Part shown: in pieces, positions 54,778 through 64,000 of the stretch
Numbering within the stretch: the stretch's first letter is position 1
Layout of the letters: every line of letters starts with the position of its first letter
From: Chengkuizengella sediminis
GTDB lineage: Bacteria > Bacillota > Bacilli > Paenibacillales > KCTC-33759
Direction of reading: 5' to 3'
Assembly (NCBI RefSeq): GCF_010078385.1
Contig: NZ_SIJC01000001.1
Coordinates: 620,001-684,000, forward strand
Length of the DNA stretch: 64,000 nt
The notes under the pieces: model-generated
Seen by the model: only the letters and a program-made list of their open reading frames with translations
Databases searched by the model: none
What the model was told of the DNA's origin: nothing
Program-made: the position numbers and the translations under genes

Positions 54778-55050
54778 ATGATCTTACATTATTGTATATG
54801 TTCAGGTCGTTTAGGTCAAAGTGTGGGATCTATTGCAACATATTTTAAATATTTACATTTCTATAAAGAGAAGAAGTATAGTAGAAATTTCAATCATAAA
54901 GTTAGTTTGAAAAGGAGAGTGAGATTAATGTCGAGATTTAAATATATCTTGATATTCATTAGTATGATCACTATATTGACCCTTACTGCTTGTAATGAAA
55001 AAACTTCTGAAGAAGATATAGTTAGTGCTTGCTTTAGAGCTGAAGAATGA
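54778..55050 (+). CDS. Small lipoprotein, possibly truncated
   Basis: A continuous frame of 90 residues with AGGAGAG before its ATG. A second start at 54928 (MSRFKYILIFISMITILTLT) has AAAGGAGAG and begins a classical lipoprotein signal with lipobox LTAC, giving a 40-residue product. The mature part is only about 21 residues (CNEKTSEEDIVSACFRAEE), much shorter than usual. The gene may therefore be a degraded 5' remnant of a longer lipoprotein. The leader section (MILHYCICSGRLGQSVGSIA) resembles no family I know. The 54928 start is preferred. Confidence 0.4.
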   Translation: MILHYCICSGRLGQSVGSIATYFKYLHFYKEKKYSRNFNHKVSLKRRVRLMSRFKYILIFISMITILTLTACNEKTSEEDIVSACFRAEE

Positions 55051-55308
55051 ACATAGTTTAACAAACGAAGATTTTGACATGGAGCCTCTGCGGGCAAGAC
55101 GATAATACAATAGTTGGATACTTTTTCAATAAATTGTATCACTGTTTTTTGATTCAACCAATCATGCCCGCCACTCCAAGTAAAATCTATTTAAGTTAAC
55201 CTATTAAATTCAGTTACTGAATATTAAAGTCGTCTTTGTTGATTAGACTATTTATTCCCTTAGTAAAAAAGTAAGTGTCAATTCCCAATCGTATAAGGTA
55301 TCTTCATT
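55051..55308. other. Gene-poor spacer with nested inverted repeats
   Basis: No credible gene. GCGGGCA (55090-55096) pairs with TGCCCGC (55165-55171). Inside it ATACAAT (55105-55111) pairs with ATTGTAT (55133-55139), giving a nested stem. The layout could be the remains of a mobile element or a structured RNA. It separates the small lipoprotein from the candidate immunity gene. Confidence 0.45.
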
Positions 55309-56277
55309 TTAAAGATTTTTATATTCTGACCAAATGACTTTTCCATTTTCATCAACTTCATATGAATAAATATTTGTTGCCTCTGACTTTGGTACTACTT
55401 CTTTATTATCGTTGAAGTAGTAAATAACACTTCTAACACCACCATGTTTTAAATTCTCTGTTAAAATTTGAATAGCTGGATTTGGATTTTCCTTTTTAAT
55501 ATGCTTATTCTTTAATTGATGCGCTACTTCATCCATACCCACTTGTTTACGAAACTTCCACTGAATTTCTCTATTTTCTGCTTTTTCATACTCCCACATA
55601 TTTTCGTACAATGTTATTCTAACTAAACCGTCCTCTAACTCTATTGTCTCATATCCACTATTAAAATTAAGTAATACTTCTTTCGGAATATACTGAAAGT
55701 ATTGTTCACCAAACCACATTTTCCAACATGATCCAAACCATACATCTCTAACAAGATGGGAATGGCCAGGATTATATTCAATATCGATTATCTGCCTCCT
55801 TTTTAATACATCGTGTTGTTTTAATCTAACATTTTCAAGAGATTTTCCCTTTGATTTATAAAGATCTATGTCTATATTATTTTGCAAAAAATCATCTTCA
55901 GAAGTGCACATATATGCAACTACACTTTGATGATTTTTAAATAAATCATCTAAATTCTTTAATATTTTGTTTTGGTCTTTGATATAAATTCCACCGTTTA
56001 ATCTGAATGTTATTGAACAAAAAAATGGTCCTTTTGTAAAAGTGAAAAAATTACGGTCTCCATCTAACATTATGGTAAATATATCCTTGCTAGTTACCTT
56101 ATCTAATGCCTCAAAAAAAACTTCAGAAGCATATTCTTTCACTTTTCCACCACCAATATTTGGTACCTTCATTTTCTTAGGGCTAAAATAAACAAGAGTG
56201 CTAAACCATTTTTTTAAATTAATTGATGAAACCTCCTGATTATTCAAAACTATTTCAAAAATTATATTTTCATCCAT
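55309..56277 (-). CDS. Candidate immunity protein for the Rhs toxin
   Basis: 322 residues, start MDENIIFEIVLNNQEVSSIN, beginning 3 bp after the Rhs stop and using the ribosome site GGGAGGAG inside the Rhs 3' end. It is soluble, with no signal peptide or membrane helix, rich in Trp and Phe, with a beta-rich appearance (VFFEALDKVTSKDIFTIMLD, FTKGPFFCSITFRLNGGIYI). No recognised family. Position and coupling to a polymorphic toxin make immunity the natural inference. The AT-rich composition matches the toxin tip and not the Rhs core. Confidence 0.65.
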   Translation of the reverse strand: MDENIIFEIVLNNQEVSSINLKKWFSTLVYFSPKKMKVPNIGGGKVKEYASEVFFEALDKVTSKDIFTIMLDGDRNFFTFTKGPFFCSITFRLNGGIYIKDQNKILKNLDDLFKNHQSVVAYMCTSEDDFLQNNIDIDLYKSKGKSLENVRLKQHDVLKRRQIIDIEYNPGHSHLVRDVWFGSCWKMWFGEQYFQYIPKEVLLNFNSGYETIELEDGLVRITLYENMWEYEKAENREIQWKFRKQVGMDEVAHQLKNKHIKKENPNPAIQILTENLKHGGVRSVIYYFNDNKEVVPKSEATNIYSYEVDENGKVIWSEYKNL

Positions 56278-56280
56278 TCA

Positions 56281-59200
56281 TTAGAACTCCTCCCAAATAA
56301 TTTCAATACCTTTACTAGCCTTATTAATTCTTACATGGTCAAAATAATCTTTCGTTCCTTTTGGTATAACTATGTGCAGTATTCTATCTTCGTTTTCAAC
56401 TAAATCTCCACCAATATATATTTTTCTTTCCGTTAAAGCATTAATGTAATCAAGGGCCTTGTATGTTGCCAAATCATCCTTATAAGATCTTGGGTCTATT
56501 GATTTTACACTAACCGCTTTTCGAGAGTTCACAAAATCAAGTACTGGAAAAAAACCATTTTGTTCTTGTCCTATATTATACCAATCATCGAATTCATATT
56601 CTGTTTGAGCAAGAACCTCTTCAAAAATCTCTCCACGTGTAAATGGATCGAATCGCCAAATTTGTCCAGTGAGATTACTTGCATCTACAAATTCTTTTGC
56701 AATAATTTTAACAAGCTCCTGTTTGCCCTTCCGACTACCTTTACCTCTATAAGTTGCTACTTTATTAATATATAGTGTGACCCAGGGGTCTTCAACATAG
56801 ATATCATTTCTAACATGTATGTTCCCAGCTTCTTCTTCTTTGTTACCTGAAGGATCACTATACCTCAATGGATTATTCTTAACATACGTATACAAATTCA
56901 AACTAAGTGGGTTATTAATCTCCCCTTCATACGTATCCTCATTAATAAACCTTCCAATACTTGGATCATACCATCTTGCTCTAAGGTACTGCAACTGGGT
57001 TGCGTCATCCCATAGTTCTCCTGCGTAGCGAAATGGATTGTGTATTTGTTCTTGTTCGATGATGGGATTACCCCATATATCATAAGTATACGCGTTCAGA
57101 ACATTTCCATTCTCGTCTCTAAGTTCCACCACATCCCCATGACCGTTAGTTAACACATAGGCTCTTGAGGCGTCTGCATACTCAATGATTTCTAATTGAT
57201 TACCACGTATATAATGTGCTTTGAGCCTCGGTGTTCCATTCACTATGGTAGCTTCGGCTATAATGACTTCACCATCATAATAATAGCGCGTTGTCTCTCC
57301 CTGTTCGCTACGCTCTACAAGATATCCATCCCCGTTATATTTATACTCTACACGCTTCCCTTCGATCGTCACATCCGTTAATCGATCGCGGTCATCATAC
57401 CCAAGTTCCTTCGGACGTTTACTTGGGAATTGCGTGGATTGCATCGTTAAACGATTGCCTCGATTATCGTAAGAGTAGACTTCGTCAAACTCTGCCGAGG
57501 TTTCAATTCGATTTAAATCATCATAAGTAAATAATTCCGTTACGTCATTTTCTGTTCGGGTAACGATGTTTTTATTGTTATCATATCCATACTTAAAACG
57601 ATTCGTCTCATTGGTTCCTACTTGATGGGTTAAAGTATCTAATTGTGTTCCTTTGTAAATATATTCACTATCAATTCCGGGTACATTATTTAAATGTGTA
57701 TTTTGTAATTGCCCATTATCGTAATAAGAATACTCCACATCCACTTCCAAATCGGACCCTAAATCCGGGTTGTTGGTTCCTATGGTTGCTAATCCATTTA
57801 AACTATTGTAGGTGTAATAGGTTGTCAGACCAAAGGGATCAGTCATACTCTTAAGTAGTCCATTTTCATATTCGTAAACGATATTTAATCCATCTGGATA
57901 AGTAACAGCATCAAGTTCTCCCGTATAATCATTATAGTCGTAAAATGTGTTGCCCGTTATATCCGTCATGGATATTCTTCTACCCGCTTGATCATACAAG
58001 TAAGAAATTGTTTCATCTGGACTGATTTGTTTTTCTAATTGATTTAAGCTGGTATATTCATAGTGAAAGTTTACCCCATTACGATCTATGTTTCGTATTA
58101 CATTACTATTGGAATCGTAATACATCTTTTCAGTCTGGTTCATAGCATCGATGGTTTGAATCAGACGACCTTTTTCATCATATTTTTTCTCTATAAAATT
58201 GCCATCAGGATAGATTAATTTCGTTAAGTTGCCCATCATGTCATATTCATAAGTAGTGGTTTCTAGTAAATCGTTCGTAACACTTTGCAGTTGACCTGTT
58301 ACGTCATAGGTAAATTGAGTACTGTTATCCTTACCATCCATTTGCTTCAACGTTTGCCTACTAATGGGTTCATGCTCATAACTAGCTACCTTTGTCGTTA
58401 CTCCCGTAATGAAATTCTTTTCTTCTATTTGTTGTACATTGCCATAGAGATCATAACTTTCAATAACTCCGTTTTGTTCAGGATCAGTGGTTGTAACCGT
58501 GCGCTGTGCATCATTATACTGTATGGTAGTTATAGCATCATTGCCATGTGTAATCCCCGTTTGACGACCCCAGTTGTCATACGTATACTGCGTTGTATTC
58601 AAGGATTCATCGATACGATAATCCAGTCTTCCATAAAGATCATAGTGATAGTCTGCCTTCTTCTTATACCCTACCTCATCAAACCATCCTTCTTCGACTT
58701 TCCATCCTAACGAATTAAAAATCGTTTGCGTCTGATTCGCTTCTGCATTGGTGGACGTTGTGGTATTATTCAGATCATCATACGCTACGGTGAACGTTGT
58801 TGCATCTGGATAAACTACTTTTTCAATCCGACCTAAATGATCATATTGATACCCCGTCTCTTTTCCTTCATTGGGGTCCCCCACCGTATTCTGTCTTCCA
58901 TCTTTCCAACTCGTTAAACGTCCCGTTAATATATCATATTCAGCGGTGGTGGTAATGGTAGAGTTAACACCATCAACATCGGTGACCTGAACGTTCTGCA
59001 TTGTTGGGAAAGCACTTTGATACACACTACTATATTCTATTGCAGATTCAGTCGTAGAATCCGTATTTTGCACCGTGACTGTCCTTATATTTCCATAAGG
59101 GTCGAAGTTACTATAGTTTATTTTTTGCAGTAACTTACCCGTAGGTCCATTCTCCCTCACTTCGATTTGCGTAATACTTCCTTGTTCATTCCGAGCATAG

Positions 59201-62112
59201 TTTTTATAGATACTTCTAGTTTGATCTACCTGCTGTAATACGGTTTCGAGTAAATGATTACGATCATACGTATAGGTGGTGGTTGCACCCGTTTCAGCTG
59301 TGGTATGTGTCACATTCCCGTAATCATCATACGTTGTACTCGTGATCAATTGATCAGAGGTTTGATTATTTGTACGTGTTGTAGAGGTCGCCACCTCTAC
59401 TGGATACGTATTACTACCTACCTTTTTGCTGTATTCATATGCTGTAGTTTTTTCCGAGCCTTCTGCTGTAGACTGGACTTGATCTAAGTAATATTTCGAT
59501 CCTACACTACTGCTTACATAATCTTTACTGTAGGTATATTTCGTTTCAATTAAATCATTGATCGTCGTTGAGAATGTAAAGTCGCTGCTGTAAGATTGTC
59601 CATAGTCAGTTCCGTTATAGTTAAAATATTGACGGTTATATAAATCTTGGGTGCCATTATCGTACCAAATTTGATCTTCACGTGAAGCTATACGGTACAC
59701 ATAGTTGATTGAACTTGAACCGATATATCGCTTAACAGGTGATGGTTCATATTCATAGGAGGTCACAGCACCCGTAGGATGATGGATTTCAGTGAGTAAT
59801 GCATAATCATTAGAAATCGCACGACTTGATTTCGAAGCAATTAAATTTGATGTCGCCGTTCCGATCGAATATTTATATTCCGTTCTCCTATTTTCCGCAT
59901 CCACAACGGAATCGAGTAATTCTTTCCCCTCTTCCATCCGTTTATGATAAGTAACTTTTTCCTCCCCTTTGGTAAGGGTGACTTCGGTTTCCGTATACGT
60001 AATATCTATCGTATTACCTATTGCATCTTGAACCTGACTTAATAATTTTCGATCATAGACCGCATGGTGGTCATAGAAAAATTGAATCGTATTATCATAC
60101 GCATCCGAAATTTGGATCACGCGTCCATCACTCGTAAAGTATTGCTTGGTCAATCCATCTGTTGAAGTGAGCTTATATTGTGAATGTTCTTCACCTACCG
60201 TAACTGATGTATCCGTAGAAAAAGTAAAACCTTCCCATGGATAATTTTTAAGCGAAGAGCCATTAATTTCATAACTCCCTCCACCTGCCATATGCATATA
60301 TTTTTTACCATCTTTACTTTCAATAGAAGGTAGTTCCCAGCTCCACCCTTTTCCAATCGGATATAATCTTTCATCGAAAGACATCACTGTCTTATTATAG
60401 TATTTATCCACTGATATTGGATCCGACTCAACGGAAGTGCTTGGTGAATTAGCTATCAAGTATTCCTCATCTTTATAATTTACGAGAGCTCCAATACTAC
60501 TCTCTATTTGTTGTTGCATTTCTTCTGCAGCCGATCGAGTAGCAAATCTCTGCGTTTCTAATGTAACAATTTCACCTGTCGGTTCATACACAGTCTCAGT
60601 TTCCATTCTCAGAGAACCTTTTAATTCATAAACATATCTCCAAGGGTACCGTCCACTAGTATCCCAATCACCATATGCCATCGTACTAGAGGTTGTAGTT
60701 GATGTTGAGACAGTACCCGAATATTCCTGTTTCCATTTACGTGTATCGGATTCAGGTCTTGTTACAGTACCCGAATAATTTGCTGTCCACGATTTCGTGC
60801 ATTTGTAACCCGGGGTGTTGGGAGAAAGACACGGTTTATTGGTTGTCGTCGATGTGCGGGAGAGCGTACCTGTATACCCCCCAATATTGTACGGAATAGA
60901 GGGAGGGCAATCACCAGAATCTCCACCAGCATCTGCTTTCCAATTCCCCGTGGAATCATAATGTCCTACGATCGTATGCTCACAAGAATCCGTTTCAGTC
61001 CTAGAATCTGCTGGAGTAAAAGAACCTGAAGATACGTAGGAGGAACCTGATTTAGTTAAAGTTCCTCTATAACCTCCCGAACTATATGACATAGTTGATG
61101 GGAAACTGTTGGTGCTTTTGGTAAGAGATGAAGTTGCTGTTTTTTCACATCCTGGTTTAGTAAAAGAGGGATTATCCATCTTTGCTTTAGCTACTTCAGA
61201 ATCATCATAAATACCATATAGCAGATCATAAGAAGGAGGATGAGGACCACCAATATAATAAAGAGAACAATTTCCTCTATCTTCTTGTACATGCTTATCT
61301 GCATCAAATGTTAAGGTATAAACTTCATCTTTTGTTGTTTTTATAGCATCAAATGTAACATAATATGCATTCACAGTTGATGTGCTCTTATAATAATCTA
61401 TATCGTCAAATTGAGAGGAGGCGGTATCATAGATTCGATTCAAGGAAAAAGATAATCCATTTCGCCCCGGCAAGTTCATATCTGAGTATTGTAACGAAAG
61501 TCCGCCAGTTAAGGTTGAGATGGATTCATTTTCGATTCCAATTGAATACGGTGCCTGATTTATTGTGCTAGAATCATAGACTGGCGGTTCTTCCAATTCT
61601 ATCGGTTCTTCTAAATTAGATGATTTAAAAAACTTTCCAGAACCGCTTACATTATCTGTGTCACTATCGACTACACCTACAGCCACTATACTTGGAAGGA
61701 TCTCTTGTTCTTGTAACACTTCCTCATTCACAGGCCCCGTTTCACTATGGGCTACATTGATAGGCGAAGGAAATAGGATCTTCAATACTTCTTCATAACT
61801 TAGTTGCTGCGTTTCCATGTAAAATAAAATTGAATAGATTTCATTTAAAGTATAACCAGCTTCTTGCTGCTGCTCCACGTAAGATTCGCTGACAGAAAAA
61901 CGGTCTAATATATCCTTTAATAATTGTTGTTTATTTATTTTTTCCGGTTTAGATGAATCTTGATCATTTTCAATTATATTATCATTTCCAAAAATCTTAT
62001 CCTGATCTTCTTCAGACGATAACTGATTGCCAACCGCCCCTACTTGTGTAGGGACGAACGTAGTAAATAGCATCATAAATATGAGTATGATAGATACGTA
62101 TGACTTTTTCAT
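56281..62112 (-). CDS. Rhs/YD-repeat polymorphic toxin with nuclease-like C-terminus
   Basis: 1943 residues, signal peptide MKKSYVSIILIFMMLFTTFV. An N-terminal region and a long linker precede the YD-repeat shell (about 560-1750), full of G-x-x-x-x-x-Y-D-x-x-G-N/R-L motifs. The shell closes at the Rhs core boundary (LQYLRARWYDPSIGRFINED, then LYTYVKNNPLRYSDPSGN). The last 186 residues (1758-1943) are a distinct toxin domain with RGEIFEEV, FFPVLDFV and AVSVKSIDPRSY. That is an E...D...(S/E)VK layout like a PD-(D/E)xK nuclease fold. The toxin part is more AT-rich than the core. The immunity gene follows 3 bp later. Confidence 0.88.
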   Translation of the reverse strand: MKKSYVSIILIFMMLFTTFVPTQVGAVGNQLSSEEDQDKIFGNDNIIENDQDSSKPEKINKQQLLKDILDRFSVSESYVEQQQEAGYTLNEIYSILFYMETQQLSYEEVLKILFPSPINVAHSETGPVNEEVLQEQEILPSIVAVGVVDSDTDNVSGSGKFFKSSNLEEPIELEEPPVYDSSTINQAPYSIGIENESISTLTGGLSLQYSDMNLPGRNGLSFSLNRIYDTASSQFDDIDYYKSTSTVNAYYVTFDAIKTTKDEVYTLTFDADKHVQEDRGNCSLYYIGGPHPPSYDLLYGIYDDSEVAKAKMDNPSFTKPGCEKTATSSLTKSTNSFPSTMSYSSGGYRGTLTKSGSSYVSSGSFTPADSRTETDSCEHTIVGHYDSTGNWKADAGGDSGDCPPSIPYNIGGYTGTLSRTSTTTNKPCLSPNTPGYKCTKSWTANYSGTVTRPESDTRKWKQEYSGTVSTSTTTSSTMAYGDWDTSGRYPWRYVYELKGSLRMETETVYEPTGEIVTLETQRFATRSAAEEMQQQIESSIGALVNYKDEEYLIANSPSTSVESDPISVDKYYNKTVMSFDERLYPIGKGWSWELPSIESKDGKKYMHMAGGGSYEINGSSLKNYPWEGFTFSTDTSVTVGEEHSQYKLTSTDGLTKQYFTSDGRVIQISDAYDNTIQFFYDHHAVYDRKLLSQVQDAIGNTIDITYTETEVTLTKGEEKVTYHKRMEEGKELLDSVVDAENRRTEYKYSIGTATSNLIASKSSRAISNDYALLTEIHHPTGAVTSYEYEPSPVKRYIGSSSINYVYRIASREDQIWYDNGTQDLYNRQYFNYNGTDYGQSYSSDFTFSTTINDLIETKYTYSKDYVSSSVGSKYYLDQVQSTAEGSEKTTAYEYSKKVGSNTYPVEVATSTTRTNNQTSDQLITSTTYDDYGNVTHTTAETGATTTYTYDRNHLLETVLQQVDQTRSIYKNYARNEQGSITQIEVRENGPTGKLLQKINYSNFDPYGNIRTVTVQNTDSTTESAIEYSSVYQSAFPTMQNVQVTDVDGVNSTITTTAEYDILTGRLTSWKDGRQNTVGDPNEGKETGYQYDHLGRIEKVVYPDATTFTVAYDDLNNTTTSTNAEANQTQTIFNSLGWKVEEGWFDEVGYKKKADYHYDLYGRLDYRIDESLNTTQYTYDNWGRQTGITHGNDAITTIQYNDAQRTVTTTDPEQNGVIESYDLYGNVQQIEEKNFITGVTTKVASYEHEPISRQTLKQMDGKDNSTQFTYDVTGQLQSVTNDLLETTTYEYDMMGNLTKLIYPDGNFIEKKYDEKGRLIQTIDAMNQTEKMYYDSNSNVIRNIDRNGVNFHYEYTSLNQLEKQISPDETISYLYDQAGRRISMTDITGNTFYDYNDYTGELDAVTYPDGLNIVYEYENGLLKSMTDPFGLTTYYTYNSLNGLATIGTNNPDLGSDLEVDVEYSYYDNGQLQNTHLNNVPGIDSEYIYKGTQLDTLTHQVGTNETNRFKYGYDNNKNIVTRTENDVTELFTYDDLNRIETSAEFDEVYSYDNRGNRLTMQSTQFPSKRPKELGYDDRDRLTDVTIEGKRVEYKYNGDGYLVERSEQGETTRYYYDGEVIIAEATIVNGTPRLKAHYIRGNQLEIIEYADASRAYVLTNGHGDVVELRDENGNVLNAYTYDIWGNPIIEQEQIHNPFRYAGELWDDATQLQYLRARWYDPSIGRFINEDTYEGEINNPLSLNLYTYVKNNPLRYSDPSGNKEEEAGNIHVRNDIYVEDPWVTLYINKVATYRGKGSRKGKQELVKIIAKEFVDASNLTGQIWRFDPFTRGEIFEEVLAQTEYEFDDWYNIGQEQNGFFPVLDFVNSRKAVSVKSIDPRSYKDDLATYKALDYINALTERKIYIGGDLVENEDRILHIVIPKGTKDYFDHVRINKASKGIEIIWEEF

Positions 62113-62177
62113 TTAGATAATTCTCCTTTTATATTTTAGTTAAAAATTGGATGAAATATTGCTTCTAATTTTTAAAT

Positions 62178-64000
62178 CTATTGTTCAACACTAGTCACTC
62201 GTACATTAATCAAATTTCCGTTCGCATCATATTCATACTCATAATTTAGTACTCCATTCACTGGAGGTTCAGTTGGATCAGTTGGTTCATTCGTTCCAAA
62301 TAAATCTACTAATAAGTTATATGGTGTTTCTGAAAAACTTCCATCTGCACTGAAGATAGAAATAGAATAGTTTTTCCCACTCTCAGCTAAAAAGTAGACG
62401 TCGTTTGTCCAATTTCCTTCACCAACTATAGCTTGATTTTCATCATAAACATACATTCCGTATCTTACACCTGCTGGTACATTAAGGTCGACATGATAAA
62501 TTCCTGAATCTGTTGCAGTAAATTGATAGAAATCTTTATCTGCACTTGAACTCACGTAGGAATCAAGGAATTGACCAACGTTCATCGCATGAGCAGTTTC
62601 TATACTATCATTTGGTTCAAAAGAATCTGTGACGTTTGAAGGAGCCCCCTCAGGAGTAACACTGATTTCATTTGAATTTCCACTTTCACCTGCAATATTC
62701 ACTGCACTAACTACATAATAATATGTCGTTCCATTTGTTACACTTGAATCAGAATAAGTTGTTCCACTTACATTTGAAGCAACTGTAGAATATGGACCAC
62801 TTGATGTTGTAGCACGTTTAACTATATAGCTATCCGCATTATTTGCAGCATTCCAGCTTAAATCTACGAATGAATCACCAGTAATTCCATTCAAATTTGT
62901 TGGTGCTTCAGGAACAGTGATAACAGCTTCAGGGGTTGCAACAACTTCATTTGAATTTGCACTTTCACCAGAACCATTGACAGCACTCACCACATAGTAG
63001 TATGTTGTTCCGTTATTTACATTCGTATCCGTGTAGCTTGATGTGGTCACTCCACTAGAAATGATTGAGTAAGGACCTCCACTTACTTCTGATCGCTTAA
63101 TGTTATAACTATCTACACCTGTATTTACATCCCAATTCAATTGTACTTCTCCATTCCCTTGTGTTGCAGTAAATCCGATTGGTGAATCGGGCACTAATAC
63201 TATTTTATTTATTTCTAACCAAGAGCTAGCAGCTTCATCAGAGTAGCCTCTATATTTAATATAATAGGAAACTCCTGCTTGTAATTCATATTGGATTTCA
63301 GAGTAAACATCATTAGCATCATCATTGAATGTAAGTTCGTTTGTAAGTTCCATGTCACTAAATAGATGTAAGTAAGTGTCACTATCAACACCATTAGAAT
63401 ACGTATGAATTTTATATAACCCATCTTCATTTGGAATAAATTCATATATATTAGATTCTCCACTTTGAACGGACACATTTAATGGAGTATTCAACTGGAT
63501 AACTTCTGGCTCAATTGGATCTAATGTATAGTGGATTGTAATTCTAGGTGTGAAATTACCACCCGTTACAGATCTAAACTCACGGCTCGGAGAAGTTGAT
63601 TCATTTTGTTGTTTCAACATAAATCCATAATTGGCTTGAGTCCCACTATACCAATCTCTTGCTAGTTCTGTAATATCCCATTCCCAATAATCATTGACAA
63701 TATTATTTGTTGTCGTGGATTCTGGACTTGCTCCAACAGTCGGCTGGTTGTTAAATGTTGTAGTTGGTTCCTCCCATGGACTAGTCACTCTATATAAATC
63801 AATGGATACCATGGTAGGGTCATCTTTTAATTGATAGGCATGGAACGAAGCATAGGTGATCGTGCTATCCGTAGGAATCGTAGGTATAAAGAAACTTACA
63901 AATGAGCGTGTTGTCCCAAAAGTATTATTAAGTCCTGTTTTAAAATTTGACTCACTTGAAAACGATGTAGTTGAAGCAATACTTGAAACGAACATATCTC
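62178..64000 (-). CDS. DNRLRE / FN3 / PPC surface protein, N-terminus beyond the window
   Basis: The frame is open to the window edge, so the true start (and probably a signal peptide) is missing; 605 residues are counted from the first visible Met. Order: a DNRLRE-like carbohydrate-binding domain (DPTMVSIDLYRVTSPWEEPT through WDITELARDWYSGTQANYGF), a PPC-like domain, two fibronectin type III domains (SPIGFTATQGNGEVQLNWDV; VPEAPTNLNGITGDSFVDLS), and a second PPC-like domain (FEPNDSIETAHAMNVG). The tail has one YD-like motif, YEYDANGNLINV. It is 65 bp upstream of the Rhs gene on the same strand. It looks like the N-terminal half of a WapA-type protein. Confidence 0.85.
   Translation of the reverse strand, partial: DMFVSSIASTTSFSSESNFKTGLNNTFGTTRSFVSFFIPTIPTDSTITYASFHAYQLKDDPTMVSIDLYRVTSPWEEPTTTFNNQPTVGASPESTTTNNIVNDYWEWDITELARDWYSGTQANYGFMLKQQNESTSPSREFRSVTGGNFTPRITIHYTLDPIEPEVIQLNTPLNVSVQSGESNIYEFIPNEDGLYKIHTYSNGVDSDTYLHLFSDMELTNELTFNDDANDVYSEIQYELQAGVSYYIKYRGYSDEAASSWLEINKIVLVPDSPIGFTATQGNGEVQLNWDVNTGVDSYNIKRSEVSGGPYSIISSGVTTSSYTDTNVNNGTTYYYVVSAVNGSGESANSNEVVATPEAVITVPEAPTNLNGITGDSFVDLSWNAANNADSYIVKRATTSSGPYSTVASNVSGTTYSDSSVTNGTTYYYVVSAVNIAGESGNSNEISVTPEGAPSNVTDSFEPNDSIETAHAMNVGQFLDSYVSSSADKDFYQFTATDSGIYHVDLNVPAGVRYGMYVYDENQAIVGEGNWTNDVYFLAESGKNYSISIFSADGSFSETPYNLLVDLFGTNEPTDPTEPPVNGVLNYEYEYDANGNLINVRVTSVEQ

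Noticed and set aside
54894-55157. Minus-strand open frame opposite the small lipoprotein
   Set aside because: No ribosome site and composition like random AT-rich sequence; the plus-strand lipoprotein signal is much more convincing.
58285-58710. Plus-strand open frame of 141 codons inside the Rhs gene
   Set aside because: Antisense shadow of YD repeats; no ribosome site and no protein-like pattern.
56281-64000. Frameshift joining the DNRLRE gene and the Rhs gene
   Set aside because: The Rhs gene has its own signal peptide and start after a 65-bp spacer, so a simple sequencing frameshift does not explain the split.
1-64000. CRISPR array, tRNA, rRNA or intact insertion sequence
   Set aside because: No regularly spaced repeats, no cloverleaf or rRNA segments and no transposase-like protein were recognised in the window.

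Overview
The window is a chromosomal segment of a low-GC, endospore-forming Firmicute of the order Bacillales. The evidence is the conserved Bacillales gene order dnaJ-dnaK-grpE-hrcA-hemW-lepA-yqxA-spoIIP-gpr-rpsT-holA-comEC-comEB-comEA-comER-yqeM-rsfS-yqeK-nadD-yhbY-aroE-yqeH-yqeG, together with gpr, spoIIP and spoVA genes, strong AGGAGG ribosome sites and AT-rich spacers. Single-gene insertions in this order (uppP between lepA and hemW, metY inside comE, leuS with a T-box between comER and yqeM) suggest a lineage near Paenibacillaceae rather than Bacillus itself. That placement is inference.

Layout. 1-1300: small genes (an edge-truncated unknown, a YfhD protein, an MmcQ/YjbR protein, a GNAT acetyltransferase). 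1551-6734: the heat-shock operon hrcA-grpE-dnaK-dnaJ under a perfect CIRCE operator, with a repeat-rich 480-bp gap between dnaK and dnaJ. 6979-16441: hemW, uppP, lepA, yqxA, spoIIP, an unknown secreted protein, gpr, rpsT and holA. 16722-18226: an ECF sigma factor and its zinc-finger anti-sigma factor, with an ECF-type promoter in front. 18418-24685: late-competence genes with metY inserted. 24692-33831: T-box-controlled leuS, then the ribosome-assembly, NAD and shikimate housekeeping genes. 33933-38355: a MoxR, DUF58 and transglutaminase operon. 38604-41535: a Crp/Fnr-family regulator followed by two DUF2249 proteins, a polytopic membrane protein and a DUF59 Fe-S protein. 41607-44716: a spoVA-2mob-like group (SpoVAC, SpoVAD, SpoVAE, a DUF421-DUF1657 fusion and a separate DUF1657 protein). 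44854-54655: mixed metabolic genes (ldh, an aminotransferase, a phosphatase-superfamily protein, the RIC/ScdA iron-sulfur repair protein, DUF4003, DUF3817 and a long U32 peptidase-family protein). 54778-64000: an accessory tail with a small lipoprotein, a candidate immunity gene, a 1943-residue Rhs/YD-repeat polymorphic toxin and an edge-truncated DNRLRE/FN3/PPC surface protein.

How the parts work together. The most system-like signal is the Fnr-family regulator region. A near-palindrome TGTGATTCAGATCACT lies before the DUF2249 operon, and a perfect palindrome TGTGATTCGAATCACA lies before the RIC gene 10 kb away. In both cases the centre of the operator is exactly 29.5 bp from the first base of a -10-like hexamer, the geometry of a class II Crp/Fnr activator. 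This ties the unexplained DUF2249/membrane-protein/DUF59 operon to nitrosative or Fe-S stress repair. Other points of interest are a dispersed repeat of about 60 bp found in at least four copies in spacers, a 346-bp element with 19-bp terminal inverted repeats between dnaK and dnaJ, the Rhs toxin-immunity pair, and a conserved sporulation-locus protein with a GHFCIHF motif. No tRNA, rRNA, CRISPR array or intact transposase was seen.
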